DNA of 64,000 bases from Richelia sinica FACHB-800 (GCF_014698825.1 NZ_JACJTT010000006.1:62001-126000), one strand, 5' to 3'; counted from the stretch's first letter, positions 27,912 through 37,332 are shown. Notes: generated from the sequence alone by a model not told the origin. Numbers and translations are program-made.

Positions 27912-28835
27912 ATGGATTTACTGCGATCGCTTCCTCTCGGATTATATTTAGAACAACCACAAACTTGGCTACATAAACTTGACCCCAGAGTCAAGTTTGT
28001 TTGGTTGATGAGCTTTCTCTCTAGTTATGTAGTAGCTAACAACTATTGGCGGATATTTTTGGTTGTCATTTTAATAGTGATTACCATTTTCGCACAAGTC
28101 CCCCTACGAGTGTGGCGGCAGCAAATGGGGTGGTTGTTAATATTATCATTTTTAGTATTACTAATTGGCTCCATGAGTCCCGATGGACTGAGCATTAATT
28201 ATCAGCCACGTCTCCCAGCCAATGAACAAATTTTAACTCAACCACCCAACGCCAAAAATAATATTACAACCACACAATATAGCCACCAAAAATATAGTTA
28301 CGTTCTGTTTGATAAAAGCTTCGTGCGAATCAATCGACGCTCTTTGTCGGTCGCCACAAGTTTAAGCACAATTGTCTTTACTTTAATTTACAGCACCAAC
28401 TTGTTTTTATTAACAACTGCACCAGAAGAGATTACTTCCGGAATGGAAAGTCTGATGCAGCCATTAAGAAAATTCAAAATACCAGTCACAGAAATTGCTT
28501 TAACCTTGACCTTATCTTTGCGATTTATCCCCCTAGTTTTAGAAGAAATTCAAAACTTAGTACGTTCCGTGATGACGAGAGCAATTAATTGGAAAAAACT
28601 AGGTTTGAAGGGAGGAACTAAGGTTTGGTTAATTGTCACAGAGAGATTGTTAGAAAATTTGCTTTTACGGGCTGAACAAATGGCTAATGCCATGATGGTG
28701 CGTGGCTTCACCAGTCCTAATGAACATAGAGTTCAATGGCAAGATTTAAAATTGAGAAAATTTGACTGGTTTGCTATTGGGATTTTAATTGTCTTTTGGG
28801 GAGTGCGGATAGCTTTTGGTACAGAAGTTTCTTAA
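27912..28835 (+). CDS. CbiQ/EcfT family energy-coupling factor permease
   Basis: 307 residues, about five membrane spans. The T-component signature is the cytoplasmic A-M-M-V-R-G-F motif near residue 260, with the upstream helix pair L-V-R-S-V-M-T-R-A linking to ECF ATPases. The N-terminal L-D-P-R-V-K-F segment is also typical. ECF transporters take up vitamins, cobalt or nickel. No A-component (ATPase) or S-component lies adjacent, so it must pair with proteins encoded elsewhere. It lies directly downstream of der, with 113 bp between. Confidence 0.8.
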   Translation: MDLLRSLPLGLYLEQPQTWLHKLDPRVKFVWLMSFLSSYVVANNYWRIFLVVILIVITIFAQVPLRVWRQQMGWLLILSFLVLLIGSMSPDGLSINYQPRLPANEQILTQPPNAKNNITTTQYSHQKYSYVLFDKSFVRINRRSLSVATSLSTIVFTLIYSTNLFLLTTAPEEITSGMESLMQPLRKFKIPVTEIALTLTLSLRFIPLVLEEIQNLVRSVMTRAINWKKLGLKGGTKVWLIVTERLLENLLLRAEQMANAMMVRGFTSPNEHRVQWQDLKLRKFDWFAIGILIVFWGVRIAFGTEVS

Positions 28836-28894
28836 AAATAAATAAGTAACCTAAATAAGTAAATTTTTGATGAAATGGTGTGTTAAAACCAAGC

Positions 28895-29773
28895 CTAATG
28901 CACCAGTTTTTTATTAATTGCATCAGGAAAATAATTAGTAATAAAAACTTCTCTACCTTTGTAGCGTCTACCTTTCTTCACTGCTTGATTTTCTAATTGT
29001 CCTTCTTTGATTTGTTTAGTCACTTTTTGGTCATCAGTGCGATTCACCCTGTAATCCCATTCCTTTTGATGAATAACTTTAGCCCATGAATACAGTGATT
29101 GAATTTCATCACTATAATCATAGGTTAATAGAAAGTGGAATTTAGAATTTAACCGTTGCAGCGACTTCATCAACCGATAATGGCAATCTTGAGAAAAAGA
29201 ATAGTTATATAATTTGTCTTGTTCTGCATTAAAATAAGGTGGGTCAATAAATAAAAATGCCCCTTCTTCAACTTGTTCTAAAACTTCTTCAAAATCTAAT
29301 TGAGTTAAACACACATTCTGCAACTTTTCCGATGTACGCAGAATATTTTTACCCCAATTTTCAGGACGCATACTATATTTTTCTCCATAACCCCAATAGC
29401 AGTTTTTCTTATTCATAATTCCTGAATAAGAAGTGCGGTTGAGATAATACCAACGTATGGCTTTTTCTAGGTTATTAGTGGGGTGAAATTCATGTTTGTA
29501 AAAACTATGCCTGTCTTTGGTCGCTACTTCCAGTTTAAGAGCATCAATTAGTTTTTCTGGATAATCACGAATAAATAAATAAACATTCATTAACTCTTCA
29601 TCAATATCATTTAACCAATTCTTTTCAACCTTATCTTTAGCAAAAAATATAGAAGCCCCACCTGCAAACGGTTCAACATAACAAGAATGGGGAGGAATAT
29701 ATTCTAAAATTAACTTGCGGGCGTAAAATTTGCCCCCTGCATATCGAAATGGTGAGTTAATACATTGATTCAT
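28895..29773 (-). CDS. Dam-family (D12 class) DNA adenine methyltransferase
   Basis: 292 residues. The SAM-binding motif is E-P-F-A-G-G-A-S (about 34-41) with the N-terminal F-R-Y-A-G-G-K motif, and the catalytic D-P-P-Y is at 177-180. This order is class alpha (Dam/DpnM type). A frame open to 29872 would overlap the divergent gene; ATG 29773 gives the family's usual N-terminus. No restriction endonuclease is adjacent, so it is an orphan methylase or part of the nearby accessory module. Its target cannot be read from sequence. GATC is the Dam target and also the core of the HIP1 octamer, so an orthologue of an Anabaena GATC methylase is possible. Confidence 0.85.
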   Translation of the reverse strand: MNQCINSPFRYAGGKFYARKLILEYIPPHSCYVEPFAGGASIFFAKDKVEKNWLNDIDEELMNVYLFIRDYPEKLIDALKLEVATKDRHSFYKHEFHPTNNLEKAIRWYYLNRTSYSGIMNKKNCYWGYGEKYSMRPENWGKNILRTSEKLQNVCLTQLDFEEVLEQVEEGAFLFIDPPYFNAEQDKLYNYSFSQDCHYRLMKSLQRLNSKFHFLLTYDYSDEIQSLYSWAKVIHQKEWDYRVNRTDDQKVTKQIKEGQLENQAVKKGRRYKGREVFITNYFPDAINKKLVH

Positions 29774-29800
29774 TGTTATATAGACTAGGAAAACTGATAC

Positions 29801-32761
29801 ATGAATATTATAAGAAACTGGGTTAAGCAAACACTTGATAAGTGGATTCAGAAAAAACGGGGAAATAAGCAAATCTTATTATTCATTGGAACTTTTATCT
29901 TAGGTATGCTGATTGTTTATGGACTGGGTTTACTTAGAATTCACGAGATATTTTCTCATCATTGGGAGTTTGCTGCACTTAAAAACTGGTTGATACAGGT
30001 CTCCTCATTCTTCATGAGTTTCTCACCCAGTCTTGGTTTTGTGTCTGATGTGATTGCATATCAAGCAGCCATTATTGCCATTGCGATACCCCTTAGTTTA
30101 GAAATCATTTCTCGAATCTCTGAACGCTACCAGTCAGGGGTAATTACTAAAGAGTTTAATCGACAGTGGCAGCTAAAAGTGCTGCTGGTTTTGGTAATTG
30201 CTAATGCACTGTCAGGGGTTACACTAAAATTTTTTGTAGACTCAAAGATAGATGCTGGGTGGAAGATACTTGCTTGGCTGATATTCCTACTTTTCTTAGT
30301 AACCAATATTTTATTATTTGCTTTTTTTAACATGCTCCGGCAATATGCAACTAAAACTAAGTTTTTATTGGATAGGCTATTCGATGATCTGAATCAAGTT
30401 TTACGTCCTGTTACTATCAACCGACAGATGAGTGATAAGGCATTACAACAATATCAAGAGGAATTCATTAGCGCCCTAGAAGGGATTGGTGATATCTTAG
30501 TATTTGAGACTAAAAACCGCAAAAACAGCCAGTATATCATTGAGAGTCTGAAACAAATTCATGAGATATCTGAAAAGTTTTTTGCACTACAAAATAGCCA
30601 TTCTGAAAATTTTGAAAAATTACTCTATTCTCATGAAATACTTCAGTTGCATAAGCCATCATCGCAGCTAGAAGTTTCTCCAGAAAAATATTTAGTTGCG
30701 CTTATGGCTATAGTAAACCAATTCCTCCGCATACATGAAGCTGCACAGGAAATTAAAAACTATGAAATTGCTAATTTGTCATTGAGAAACTTAATCTGGC
30801 TTTTAAGAGATTTATCTCAACAAATGAATCATGACCACTCCATAAGAACATTACTGCAAGTTCTAGCTGATCTACGCTATAATAACCGACAAATTCAGGA
30901 CGAATTGACTTATGAATTATATGTTACTGTGTACACAAAAGTTGTATTTCAGAAGTATTTTAACCTTAGATATCTAAGGGCATTTGATAGGTACTTTTAC
31001 GATGGTATTGGTGAAATTATTTCCAGTGGTAAAACTCAAATATTTGAGCAATTAGTTTCTATACTTCATGATGAATCTGAATTCATCAAACTCCAATATA
31101 CAAACCAAAATCCTATTGAAAGTCTTCAAAACTTTTTACGTCAAATAAATTATGAACTCTATCAAGAATTAGCTCAAACTAAACAGCTTGGTAAAAAACT
31201 GAAATACCTAAAGTTTTCAGTAGGTCAATTGTGGACACAAGAGCAATTAAATCAGTGCTTAGAGTTATTTAAAGAAGTACAAGATATTATTCATCGCGGC
31301 TTTCAATATCAAGAGGAAATTCAGAATCAGTTATCAACAATCTATCGTAACGTTGAATTTCGCTTCAAATTCAATAACTTAATTTATTTAATTTTTAATG
31401 TTGGTGCTTACTGTATTTTTAAAAATCGCTATGACTATATTTATTTTAAGCAACCGCATGATGCAGATGCGACTTGGCTAGGATATGACATAATACCAGG
31501 TTCTTTACTTGGTCTGTTCAATTTCTATTTTCAAAACCCTTTTGGTTCTACAATATCATCGGAAAATCATCACGGAGGTAGCCAGTATTCTGACCAATAT
31601 TTCTTAATCTTGTTATTGCGCGAATTTTTAAACTCGCAAGTTACGACTAATCAAGCTAGACAAAATATTGTTAATACCTTTCAGATCCCAAATGATATTA
31701 ATTCTCGTATTTTAAGTAACATTCCATACAAGGTAAATCACCTTATTCCTATTGCGAGAGAACTTATTAACCTATCTGAATCACTTCAGATACTAAATTT
31801 TGATATAAATCAACTGAATGATGCTATCGAATATGGACTGATTGTTTTTCTTGACAGTTTAAAAATTAAAGCTGATGAACAGTTAGAGAAACAAGTACAT
31901 AGCCAGAAGATAAGTAATACAAAGGTGGAAGAGTTTAAGTCAGAATTCTTGAAAGGCTATAATGAAATAGCATCATTGAGATATCTATTCAATCATTTTG
32001 GTTTATATGAGGACAGAACTCATGAGATAGGGGATATAAATCTCAATTTATTCAAATTAAATAAAATTGATGAAAAACCAATATTTTTTGACGAATGGTA
32101 TGTAGATTATGGTAATCTAGGATTCTTTTATGGGAAAGACTTAGCAAACCTGGAAAATGCAGAATTAATAGTTAAAATTTTGAAGCATTGTCATCTACGT
32201 GAAAATATTACTTTAGACAATATCATTAACATTGCGAGTAATGGTAATGATATAAATAATCTCCTCATCATTGGAGTTAATGCTAGCTTTGATAACTTCT
32301 TATATGATTATGCTCGTTTTAAGGTAAAGGGAATTGATGGAGAGACAGACATAAATATTCCTGAATTCCTGGGTTCATATATTTATGGAAACTATAAAAT
32401 TCCAGTTTTTAATTACTTTTGTAATCGGATACCAACAGAAGAAGGTTTTCCAGAGCAAGCTATTCTTGTTATTGATAGAAATCACTTAGGCAAGCTCGTT
32501 CAATATGCACCGGTTACAGCAGATGAACCTTATCATATAAAAGAGCAATTCGCTTTTCGGATAAGCGCATTTTCTGAGGATGAAATGCTGATGAATGAAT
32601 CACTGCAACAGCCGTCAGATTTTGTTGTGGCTCAAGGTGATGAAACCCAGCAAAGAGCTTACTTAGAAACTCAGGTTTTAATACGCATTTATGAAAAGTT
32701 TACTCTGGAAATCGATCCAAATTTTTCAGGATATCTTATCCCTGAATCAGATTTTGATTAA
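29801..32761 (+). CDS. Large membrane protein of unknown family
   Basis: 986 residues. Four N-terminal membrane spans are predicted by eye (about 25-45, 84-103, 126-146 and 155-176), with long intervening loops. The remaining roughly 800 residues are soluble, Asn/Ile/Lys-rich and largely helical, without a recognised catalytic motif. The start ATG at 29801 is only 27 bp from the divergent methylase start, so each promoter must overlap the other gene. The base composition is AT-rich and no HIP1 site is present. The location in a putative defence interval makes a membrane-acting effector conceivable, but no function can be assigned. Confidence 0.7.
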   Translation: MNIIRNWVKQTLDKWIQKKRGNKQILLFIGTFILGMLIVYGLGLLRIHEIFSHHWEFAALKNWLIQVSSFFMSFSPSLGFVSDVIAYQAAIIAIAIPLSLEIISRISERYQSGVITKEFNRQWQLKVLLVLVIANALSGVTLKFFVDSKIDAGWKILAWLIFLLFLVTNILLFAFFNMLRQYATKTKFLLDRLFDDLNQVLRPVTINRQMSDKALQQYQEEFISALEGIGDILVFETKNRKNSQYIIESLKQIHEISEKFFALQNSHSENFEKLLYSHEILQLHKPSSQLEVSPEKYLVALMAIVNQFLRIHEAAQEIKNYEIANLSLRNLIWLLRDLSQQMNHDHSIRTLLQVLADLRYNNRQIQDELTYELYVTVYTKVVFQKYFNLRYLRAFDRYFYDGIGEIISSGKTQIFEQLVSILHDESEFIKLQYTNQNPIESLQNFLRQINYELYQELAQTKQLGKKLKYLKFSVGQLWTQEQLNQCLELFKEVQDIIHRGFQYQEEIQNQLSTIYRNVEFRFKFNNLIYLIFNVGAYCIFKNRYDYIYFKQPHDADATWLGYDIIPGSLLGLFNFYFQNPFGSTISSENHHGGSQYSDQYFLILLLREFLNSQVTTNQARQNIVNTFQIPNDINSRILSNIPYKVNHLIPIARELINLSESLQILNFDINQLNDAIEYGLIVFLDSLKIKADEQLEKQVHSQKISNTKVEEFKSEFLKGYNEIASLRYLFNHFGLYEDRTHEIGDINLNLFKLNKIDEKPIFFDEWYVDYGNLGFFYGKDLANLENAELIVKILKHCHLRENITLDNIINIASNGNDINNLLIIGVNASFDNFLYDYARFKVKGIDGETDINIPEFLGSYIYGNYKIPVFNYFCNRIPTEEGFPEQAILVIDRNHLGKLVQYAPVTADEPYHIKEQFAFRISAFSEDEMLMNESLQQPSDFVVAQGDETQQRAYLETQVLIRIYEKFTLEIDPNFSGYLIPESDFD

Positions 32762-32790
32762 AATCTAGAAATAAAGGGGAAATCTAATTA

Positions 32791-32931
32791 TTAGGTAACA
32801 AACAAATCAGAGCAAGAAAGTAAATCTTCCACCACTGCCAAAGAATACTCGTTTTCTTCCTCAGTTTTGATGACTTGCGATTGATACTGAGACAGTAATT
32901 TACTATAAACTGAATTATAGGGATGTTGCAT
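32791..32931 (-). CDS. Small ORF of 46 codons, third gene of the ATPase-TOPRIM operon
   Basis: Begins with ATG at 32931, 7 bp after the TOPRIM gene's TAA, and ends with TAA at 32791-32793. The predicted peptide starts M-Q-H-P-Y-N-S-V-Y-S-K and is acidic in the middle (T-E-E-E-N-E-Y). The tight spacing supports a real gene, for example a small regulator or antitoxin-like partner, but codon count is small, no strong Shine-Dalgarno is seen and no family is recognised. Confidence 0.4.
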   Translation of the reverse strand: MQHPYNSVYSKLLSQYQSQVIKTEEENEYSLAVVEDLLSCSDLFVT

Positions 32932-32938
32932 TTTTATA

Positions 32939-33901
32939 TTATATTCCTGTCAAATTAGCAGCCTGTTGGAAATAAGGTTTTAACATCACACCTAGTTGTT
33001 GAACAATCAGAGAATTTTTATTCTTCTCCAATTCAGGTAAAAGTAACTCCTTACAAAATTTATCATCACTTAAATTTTCTATCGAAAGATATTGAATGGC
33101 TCGCTTACATAAACTTTTCAGTGCTTCTTTACCTCTAAAAAATATTTTGGCTTGATGAAAATCAAGAGTTTGTGGATTATTAATATATGATTGCCAAAAA
33201 TTTTCTTGCAATTTATTTTGCAACAAGGGTTTTAAAGAAAAAATATTTCTTCTAGATTCTTTAGCTTTTATAAATATTTGATTTCTAAACCAAATTTCCA
33301 TATTTGGCAAAGATAAAGATGTCGGTTTATCTAAACTTAACCTCAAATTTGTTTTCTCTCGAAACCGAAACCTTAAACATTCCAATAGCTCTTGCATAAT
33401 CGACGCTTGAAAATATTGTATTAGCCATTCATCTAGTTGGGCTTTAGTTAAACTATTGGTAACATTTTTTCTAAATGGCTTAGACTCTGAGCGTGTTGTA
33501 GGTATCTGATTTAATAAATTAGCTATAATCTCTGTTTCTTCTAGTAAGAAATTTTCCCATTCATGTCTTGACCAATAAATTATTTTTACCGATTTAGAGT
33601 TTTTTTGGATAAAATCATTATCTGTTCTTAAAGCCATTTCATTAATTTTTTCTTGTGTTCTGAAATCTCTATCAGAAATTGCAATTATTGGTAAAGTTTG
33701 GTGTAAGTTACTTTTTGAGTAGATTAATTTACCTATAGCGTTAAAATTACCACTACCACCTATTTCCTGGACTTTATAATTTATTTTCGATAATAATTCT
33801 TGATTTATGAGGTTGCTAATCACTCTATTAATAAATGCAACTTCAGGACTTTCTGGCTCACCTTCAATTAAGATATATAAAAAATTATCCAGGACTTGCA
33901 T
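32939..33901 (-). CDS. TOPRIM/DUF4435-like protein, AriB-type partner of the AAA ATPase
   Basis: 320 residues. The N-terminal TOPRIM-like core has E13 in I-L-I-E-G-E, a G-G-S-G-N-F loop (about 48-53) and D77-x-D79 in I-S-D-R-D-F, followed by W-S-R-H-E-W-E-N-F-L-L (about 110-120), a pattern resembling DUF4435. The C-terminal half is helical and basic. Its ATG shares one base with the ATPase stop (TAATG), so translation is coupled. In PARIS systems an AAA ATPase (AriA) holds a DUF4435 TOPRIM nuclease (AriB) inactive until an anti-restriction protein is sensed. Assignment to that system is an inference. Confidence 0.7.
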   Translation of the reverse strand: MQVLDNFLYILIEGEPESPEVAFINRVISNLINQELLSKINYKVQEIGGSGNFNAIGKLIYSKSNLHQTLPIIAISDRDFRTQEKINEMALRTDNDFIQKNSKSVKIIYWSRHEWENFLLEETEIIANLLNQIPTTRSESKPFRKNVTNSLTKAQLDEWLIQYFQASIMQELLECLRFRFREKTNLRLSLDKPTSLSLPNMEIWFRNQIFIKAKESRRNIFSLKPLLQNKLQENFWQSYINNPQTLDFHQAKIFFRGKEALKSLCKRAIQYLSIENLSDDKFCKELLLPELEKNKNSLIVQQLGVMLKPYFQQAANLTGI

Positions 33902-34974
33902 TATTTTTCTTCCAAATTACCCAATTTGACAATTTCCGAATCATAAAACATTTCTGCTACAGTTGGGGAATGGGTGGTAAAAATATACTGATTATTAGAG
34001 TCGTCTTCTCGCAAAACCTGAATTAATCGTTTTTGCCAAGCAGGATGTAAATGTAGTTCTACTTCATCAATGAGAACAATCGAATTTTTAGCCGTATCTG
34101 CTGCTAAACCCACCAAAATTCTTAGAATTTGATGCTCACCGGAACTCATCTGTAATAAATCATATTCCATACCATTTCTTTTCAGAATTAGAGTATCAGA
34201 AGCGGGCCCTGACTCCAACCCTATCAATTCTGAAGGAAAACAAATTTTATTAAATAATCTTTGCACTCTTTTCCAATAAGATTCTCCGAACTTTTCTTCA
34301 TTCCAAGTTAAGTGTTTACGGTAATATTCATTTAACCATGATAAAACATCACTATGTGCATTGTTTATTTCCTGATCTGGAGGACTAAAACTTTTAAATA
34401 ATCTAACAGTGCGTCTTTGATCTAAATAACAAACACCGCCAATTCTATCGAATACCTGATAGTCTTGAAGATTTAATGATACCGCTTGAGATGCACGTCC
34501 TCGTGCACCTAGAACTTTAATAGAATTTTTAGGTAGATAACTATAGTGATATGAACTCTTAATAGATGGTTCTCTGTTGGGAAAAGACCAAACAACTTTT
34601 GCTGGACTTTCTAAAGGTGGAGATGTATTTGATAAATTAAAGTGTTGCTTCTTTTTTAGTGAAAAATAGACCTCATTAATAGCTTCTGCTTCATCTCTTT
34701 CAATAGAATATTCAAATGTGATTTGGGCTATATTCCCTCTCCCTCTAACTAATTGTTGTACGTTGTATTCTAATCCCTCTCTTAAGGATGGATTTGGTGG
34801 ATTTTCAAATACTTTAACTACTATATGAATCGCGTCTAAAATAGAGGTTTTTCCTGAGCTATTAGGCCCGACAATTAAATTAATAGGTCGAGGACGACCC
34901 AGTAAATCTGTAAAATCTAAATTAATATATTGAATAGCACGAAAGTTTTTTATTTCTAAAGAATGTAATTTCAT
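33901..34974 (-). CDS. AAA family ATPase, AriA/OLD-like
   Basis: 357 residues, ABC/RecF-type ATPase fold. The Walker A is G36-P-N-S-S-G-K-T43, the signature loop S-S-G-E is at 277-280, the Walker B is V-L-I-D-E (300-304) and the H-switch is H335 in T-T-H-S-P. The N-terminal L-x-I-K-N-F-R-A-I is typical of AAA_15/AAA_21 proteins. The protein lacks the C-terminal TOPRIM domain of OLD nucleases, but a TOPRIM protein is encoded immediately downstream and overlapping. This is the split arrangement seen in PARIS and in some other defence modules. Confidence 0.75.
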   Translation of the reverse strand: MKLHSLEIKNFRAIQYINLDFTDLLGRPRPINLIVGPNSSGKTSILDAIHIVVKVFENPPNPSLREGLEYNVQQLVRGRGNIAQITFEYSIERDEAEAINEVYFSLKKKQHFNLSNTSPPLESPAKVVWSFPNREPSIKSSYHYSYLPKNSIKVLGARGRASQAVSLNLQDYQVFDRIGGVCYLDQRRTVRLFKSFSPPDQEINNAHSDVLSWLNEYYRKHLTWNEEKFGESYWKRVQRLFNKICFPSELIGLESGPASDTLILKRNGMEYDLLQMSSGEHQILRILVGLAADTAKNSIVLIDEVELHLHPAWQKRLIQVLREDDSNNQYIFTTHSPTVAEMFYDSEIVKLGNLEEK

Positions 34975-35172
34975 ATAGTTTTTAAAATTTATAATATTAT
35001 ATTTAACTTAAAAAGAGAAAATAAATTAATCCATAGTCTTCATAAATAGCTAACCACGATTATAGCGTGTACACGAGCTAATAGAGGTGCGACACCACTT
35101 TCCAGAAACCATCCCCCAACTACCCAACAAGCGGTAGAATTAACATCCATCTCCAAATTGCATCTATCACCC

Positions 35173-36684
35173 ATGTATTGCGACTACCTGGTACAAATCC
35201 TCACTGCCCGCGTCTATGATGTAGCCCAGGAAACACCACTGGAATATGCTCCTAATCTCTCGAACCGCATCAATAACAAACTGCTGCTGAAGCGGGAAGA
35301 TATGCAGTCAGTCTTCTCCTTCAAACTGCGGGGGGCATATAACAAAATGGCTAACCTGACACCAGATTTGCTGAAACAAGGTGTTATTGCTGCTTCTGCG
35401 GGGAACCATGCCCAAGGTGTCGCTTTATCTGCTACTCGCTTGGGAACGAGAGCAATTATTGTTATGCCTGTTACCACACCCTTAGTGAAGATAAATGCTG
35501 TAAAAGCGCGGGGGGGTGAAGTGGTGTTATATGGTAATACCTATGATGATGCCTATGCCTATGCTCGGCAATTGGAAGCGGAAAAAGGATTAACTTTTAT
35601 ACATCCCTTTGATGACCCTGATGTTATTGCTGGTCAGGGGACTATTGGGATGGAAATTCTTCGCCAATATCAACAACCTATCCATGCTATCTTTGTGGCT
35701 ATTGGTGGGGGTGGGTTAATTGCGGGTATCGCTGCTTATGTGAAACGGTTGCGTCCAGAAATCAAGATTATTGGTGTGGAACCTGTGGACGCAAGTGCTA
35801 TGTACCAATCTCTGCAAGCAGGTAAAAGAGTAAGGTTGTCTCAGGTGGGTTTATTTGCTGATGGGGTAGCGGTGCGGGAAGTGGGGGAAGAAACCTTCCG
35901 GCTATGTCAGCAATATGTGGATGAAATTATTTTGGTGGATACGGATGATACCTGTGCAGCGATAAAAGATGTGTTTGAGGATACTCGCTCAATTTTAGAA
36001 CCTGCGGGGGCATTAGCTGTAGCTGCGGCTAAAGCCTATGCGGAACGAGAACAAATTCAAGGACAAACCCTAGTCGCTGTGGCTTGTGGGGCCAACATGA
36101 ATTTTGACCGCTTGCGGTTTGTGGCAGAAAGGGCAGAATTTGGGGAACGTCGAGAAGCAATTTTTGCGGTGACTATTCCTGAAGAAAGGGGTAGTTTGCG
36201 GAAGTTTTGCGAATGTATAGGCGATCGCAATTTAACTGAATTTAATTATCGCATTGCTGATGAAAAGATTGCTCATATTTTCGTTGGTGTGCAAATAGAA
36301 AACCGTGCTGATGCTGCCAAAATGGTCGAAAAATTTGAAAGTCACGGTTTTAAAACCCTAGACTTGACCGATGATGAGTTGACCAAACTGCACCTAAGAC
36401 ACATGGTCGGTGGACATTCTCCCCTGGCTAATAATGAATTACTCTATCGGTTTGAGTTTCCTGAACGTCCTGGTGCATTGATGAAGTTCGTCACTTCTAT
36501 GTGTCCAGATTGGAATATTAGTTTATTTCACTACCGCAACAATGGGGCAGACTACGGTCGTATTGTGGTAGGAATGCAAGTTCCACCCCATGAAACCCAG
36601 GAATGGCAAGCTTTTCTTGACACCTTGGGTTATCAATATTGGGATGAAAGCCACAACCCAGCATACAAGCTGTTTTTGGGATAG
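35173..36684 (+). CDS. ilvA: Threonine ammonia-lyase, biosynthetic
   Basis: 503 residues, full length for the biosynthetic type. The N-terminal fold-type II PLP domain has the Schiff-base lysine K51 in S-F-K-L-R-G-A, with A-G-N-H-A-Q-G and G-G-G-G-L-I as the substrate and phosphate loops. Two ACT-like regulatory domains fill the last roughly 170 residues, the pattern linked to isoleucine feedback. It makes 2-oxobutanoate from threonine, the first step of isoleucine synthesis. ATG 35173 is chosen over an upstream in-frame TTG. A strong terminator follows at 36767-36810. Confidence 0.93.
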   Translation: MYCDYLVQILTARVYDVAQETPLEYAPNLSNRINNKLLLKREDMQSVFSFKLRGAYNKMANLTPDLLKQGVIAASAGNHAQGVALSATRLGTRAIIVMPVTTPLVKINAVKARGGEVVLYGNTYDDAYAYARQLEAEKGLTFIHPFDDPDVIAGQGTIGMEILRQYQQPIHAIFVAIGGGGLIAGIAAYVKRLRPEIKIIGVEPVDASAMYQSLQAGKRVRLSQVGLFADGVAVREVGEETFRLCQQYVDEIILVDTDDTCAAIKDVFEDTRSILEPAGALAVAAAKAYAEREQIQGQTLVAVACGANMNFDRLRFVAERAEFGERREAIFAVTIPEERGSLRKFCECIGDRNLTEFNYRIADEKIAHIFVGVQIENRADAAKMVEKFESHGFKTLDLTDDELTKLHLRHMVGGHSPLANNELLYRFEFPERPGALMKFVTSMCPDWNISLFHYRNNGADYGRIVVGMQVPPHETQEWQAFLDTLGYQYWDESHNPAYKLFLG

Positions 36685-36766
36685 ACCATGCTGGAGTATA
36701 TGTAGCGGGTGACAGGTTGCCTTGTCTACGGCTATATTTAGATATTCTAATAATTAGTAAGAAGTA

Positions 36767-36810
36767 AGCTTAGTCAAGCACATATTTTATTGACTAAGCT
36801 CTTGTTTTTT
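36767..36810 (+). terminator. Rho-independent terminator of ilvA
   Basis: AGCTTAGTCAA (36767-36777) and TTGACTAAGCT (36790-36800) form a perfect 11-bp stem with a 12-base loop, followed by CTTGTTTTTT. The position is 83 bp past the ilvA stop. Confidence 0.9.
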
Positions 36811-37311
36811 CCGTGGATGTATGTAATTATAACAATAATCACCGGTAAATCGGTAGATAATTAGTATTTAATAAAATCAAGCAATGCCAATTCTATGTGA
36901 GGCTGCATGAAGCTAAATTCTGTAGAACCAGCCCATCTATGGTTGCATCAAGTCAGCTTTGCTGAAGAAATGGTATTAGCAAAAAATCAAACTTCTGCCA
37001 TTAATTGACTGTGAGTTAATGAGAGTAATTTGTTATGAGTAAAATCATGTGTTGTCACATATGTTGTGGCAAAAATCATCATTAATTAATTTTCCTGAAA
37101 ATGTCATTTTTTATCATGAGCTTTTGAAATTCTGCATTCATGAGCTATTGATTTCATCGAGAAAATTCTGTCGATAATACACTAATTGCAAACATGAATT
37201 AATAGTGTATGGCGAGAATTATCTCTGCTGGAAGCCTACTTTCTCAATGATAGATAGGCGGATTTGACATGAAAAAAAGTTAAGCTGTTACACATTTAAA
37301 TTGCATAATTA

Positions 37312-37332
37312 GGGCGGGCAAGATGCCCACCC
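37312..37332. repeat. GGGCGGGC hairpin repeat
   Basis: GGGCGGGC and GCCCACCC arms (one mismatch) around AAGAT. It resembles a small dispersed hairpin family seen in Nostoc genomes, but only one clear copy is in this window. Confidence 0.45.

Noticed and set aside
28895-29773. Restriction-modification system
   Set aside because: No adjacent restriction endonuclease or specificity subunit is visible; only the methylase is supported.
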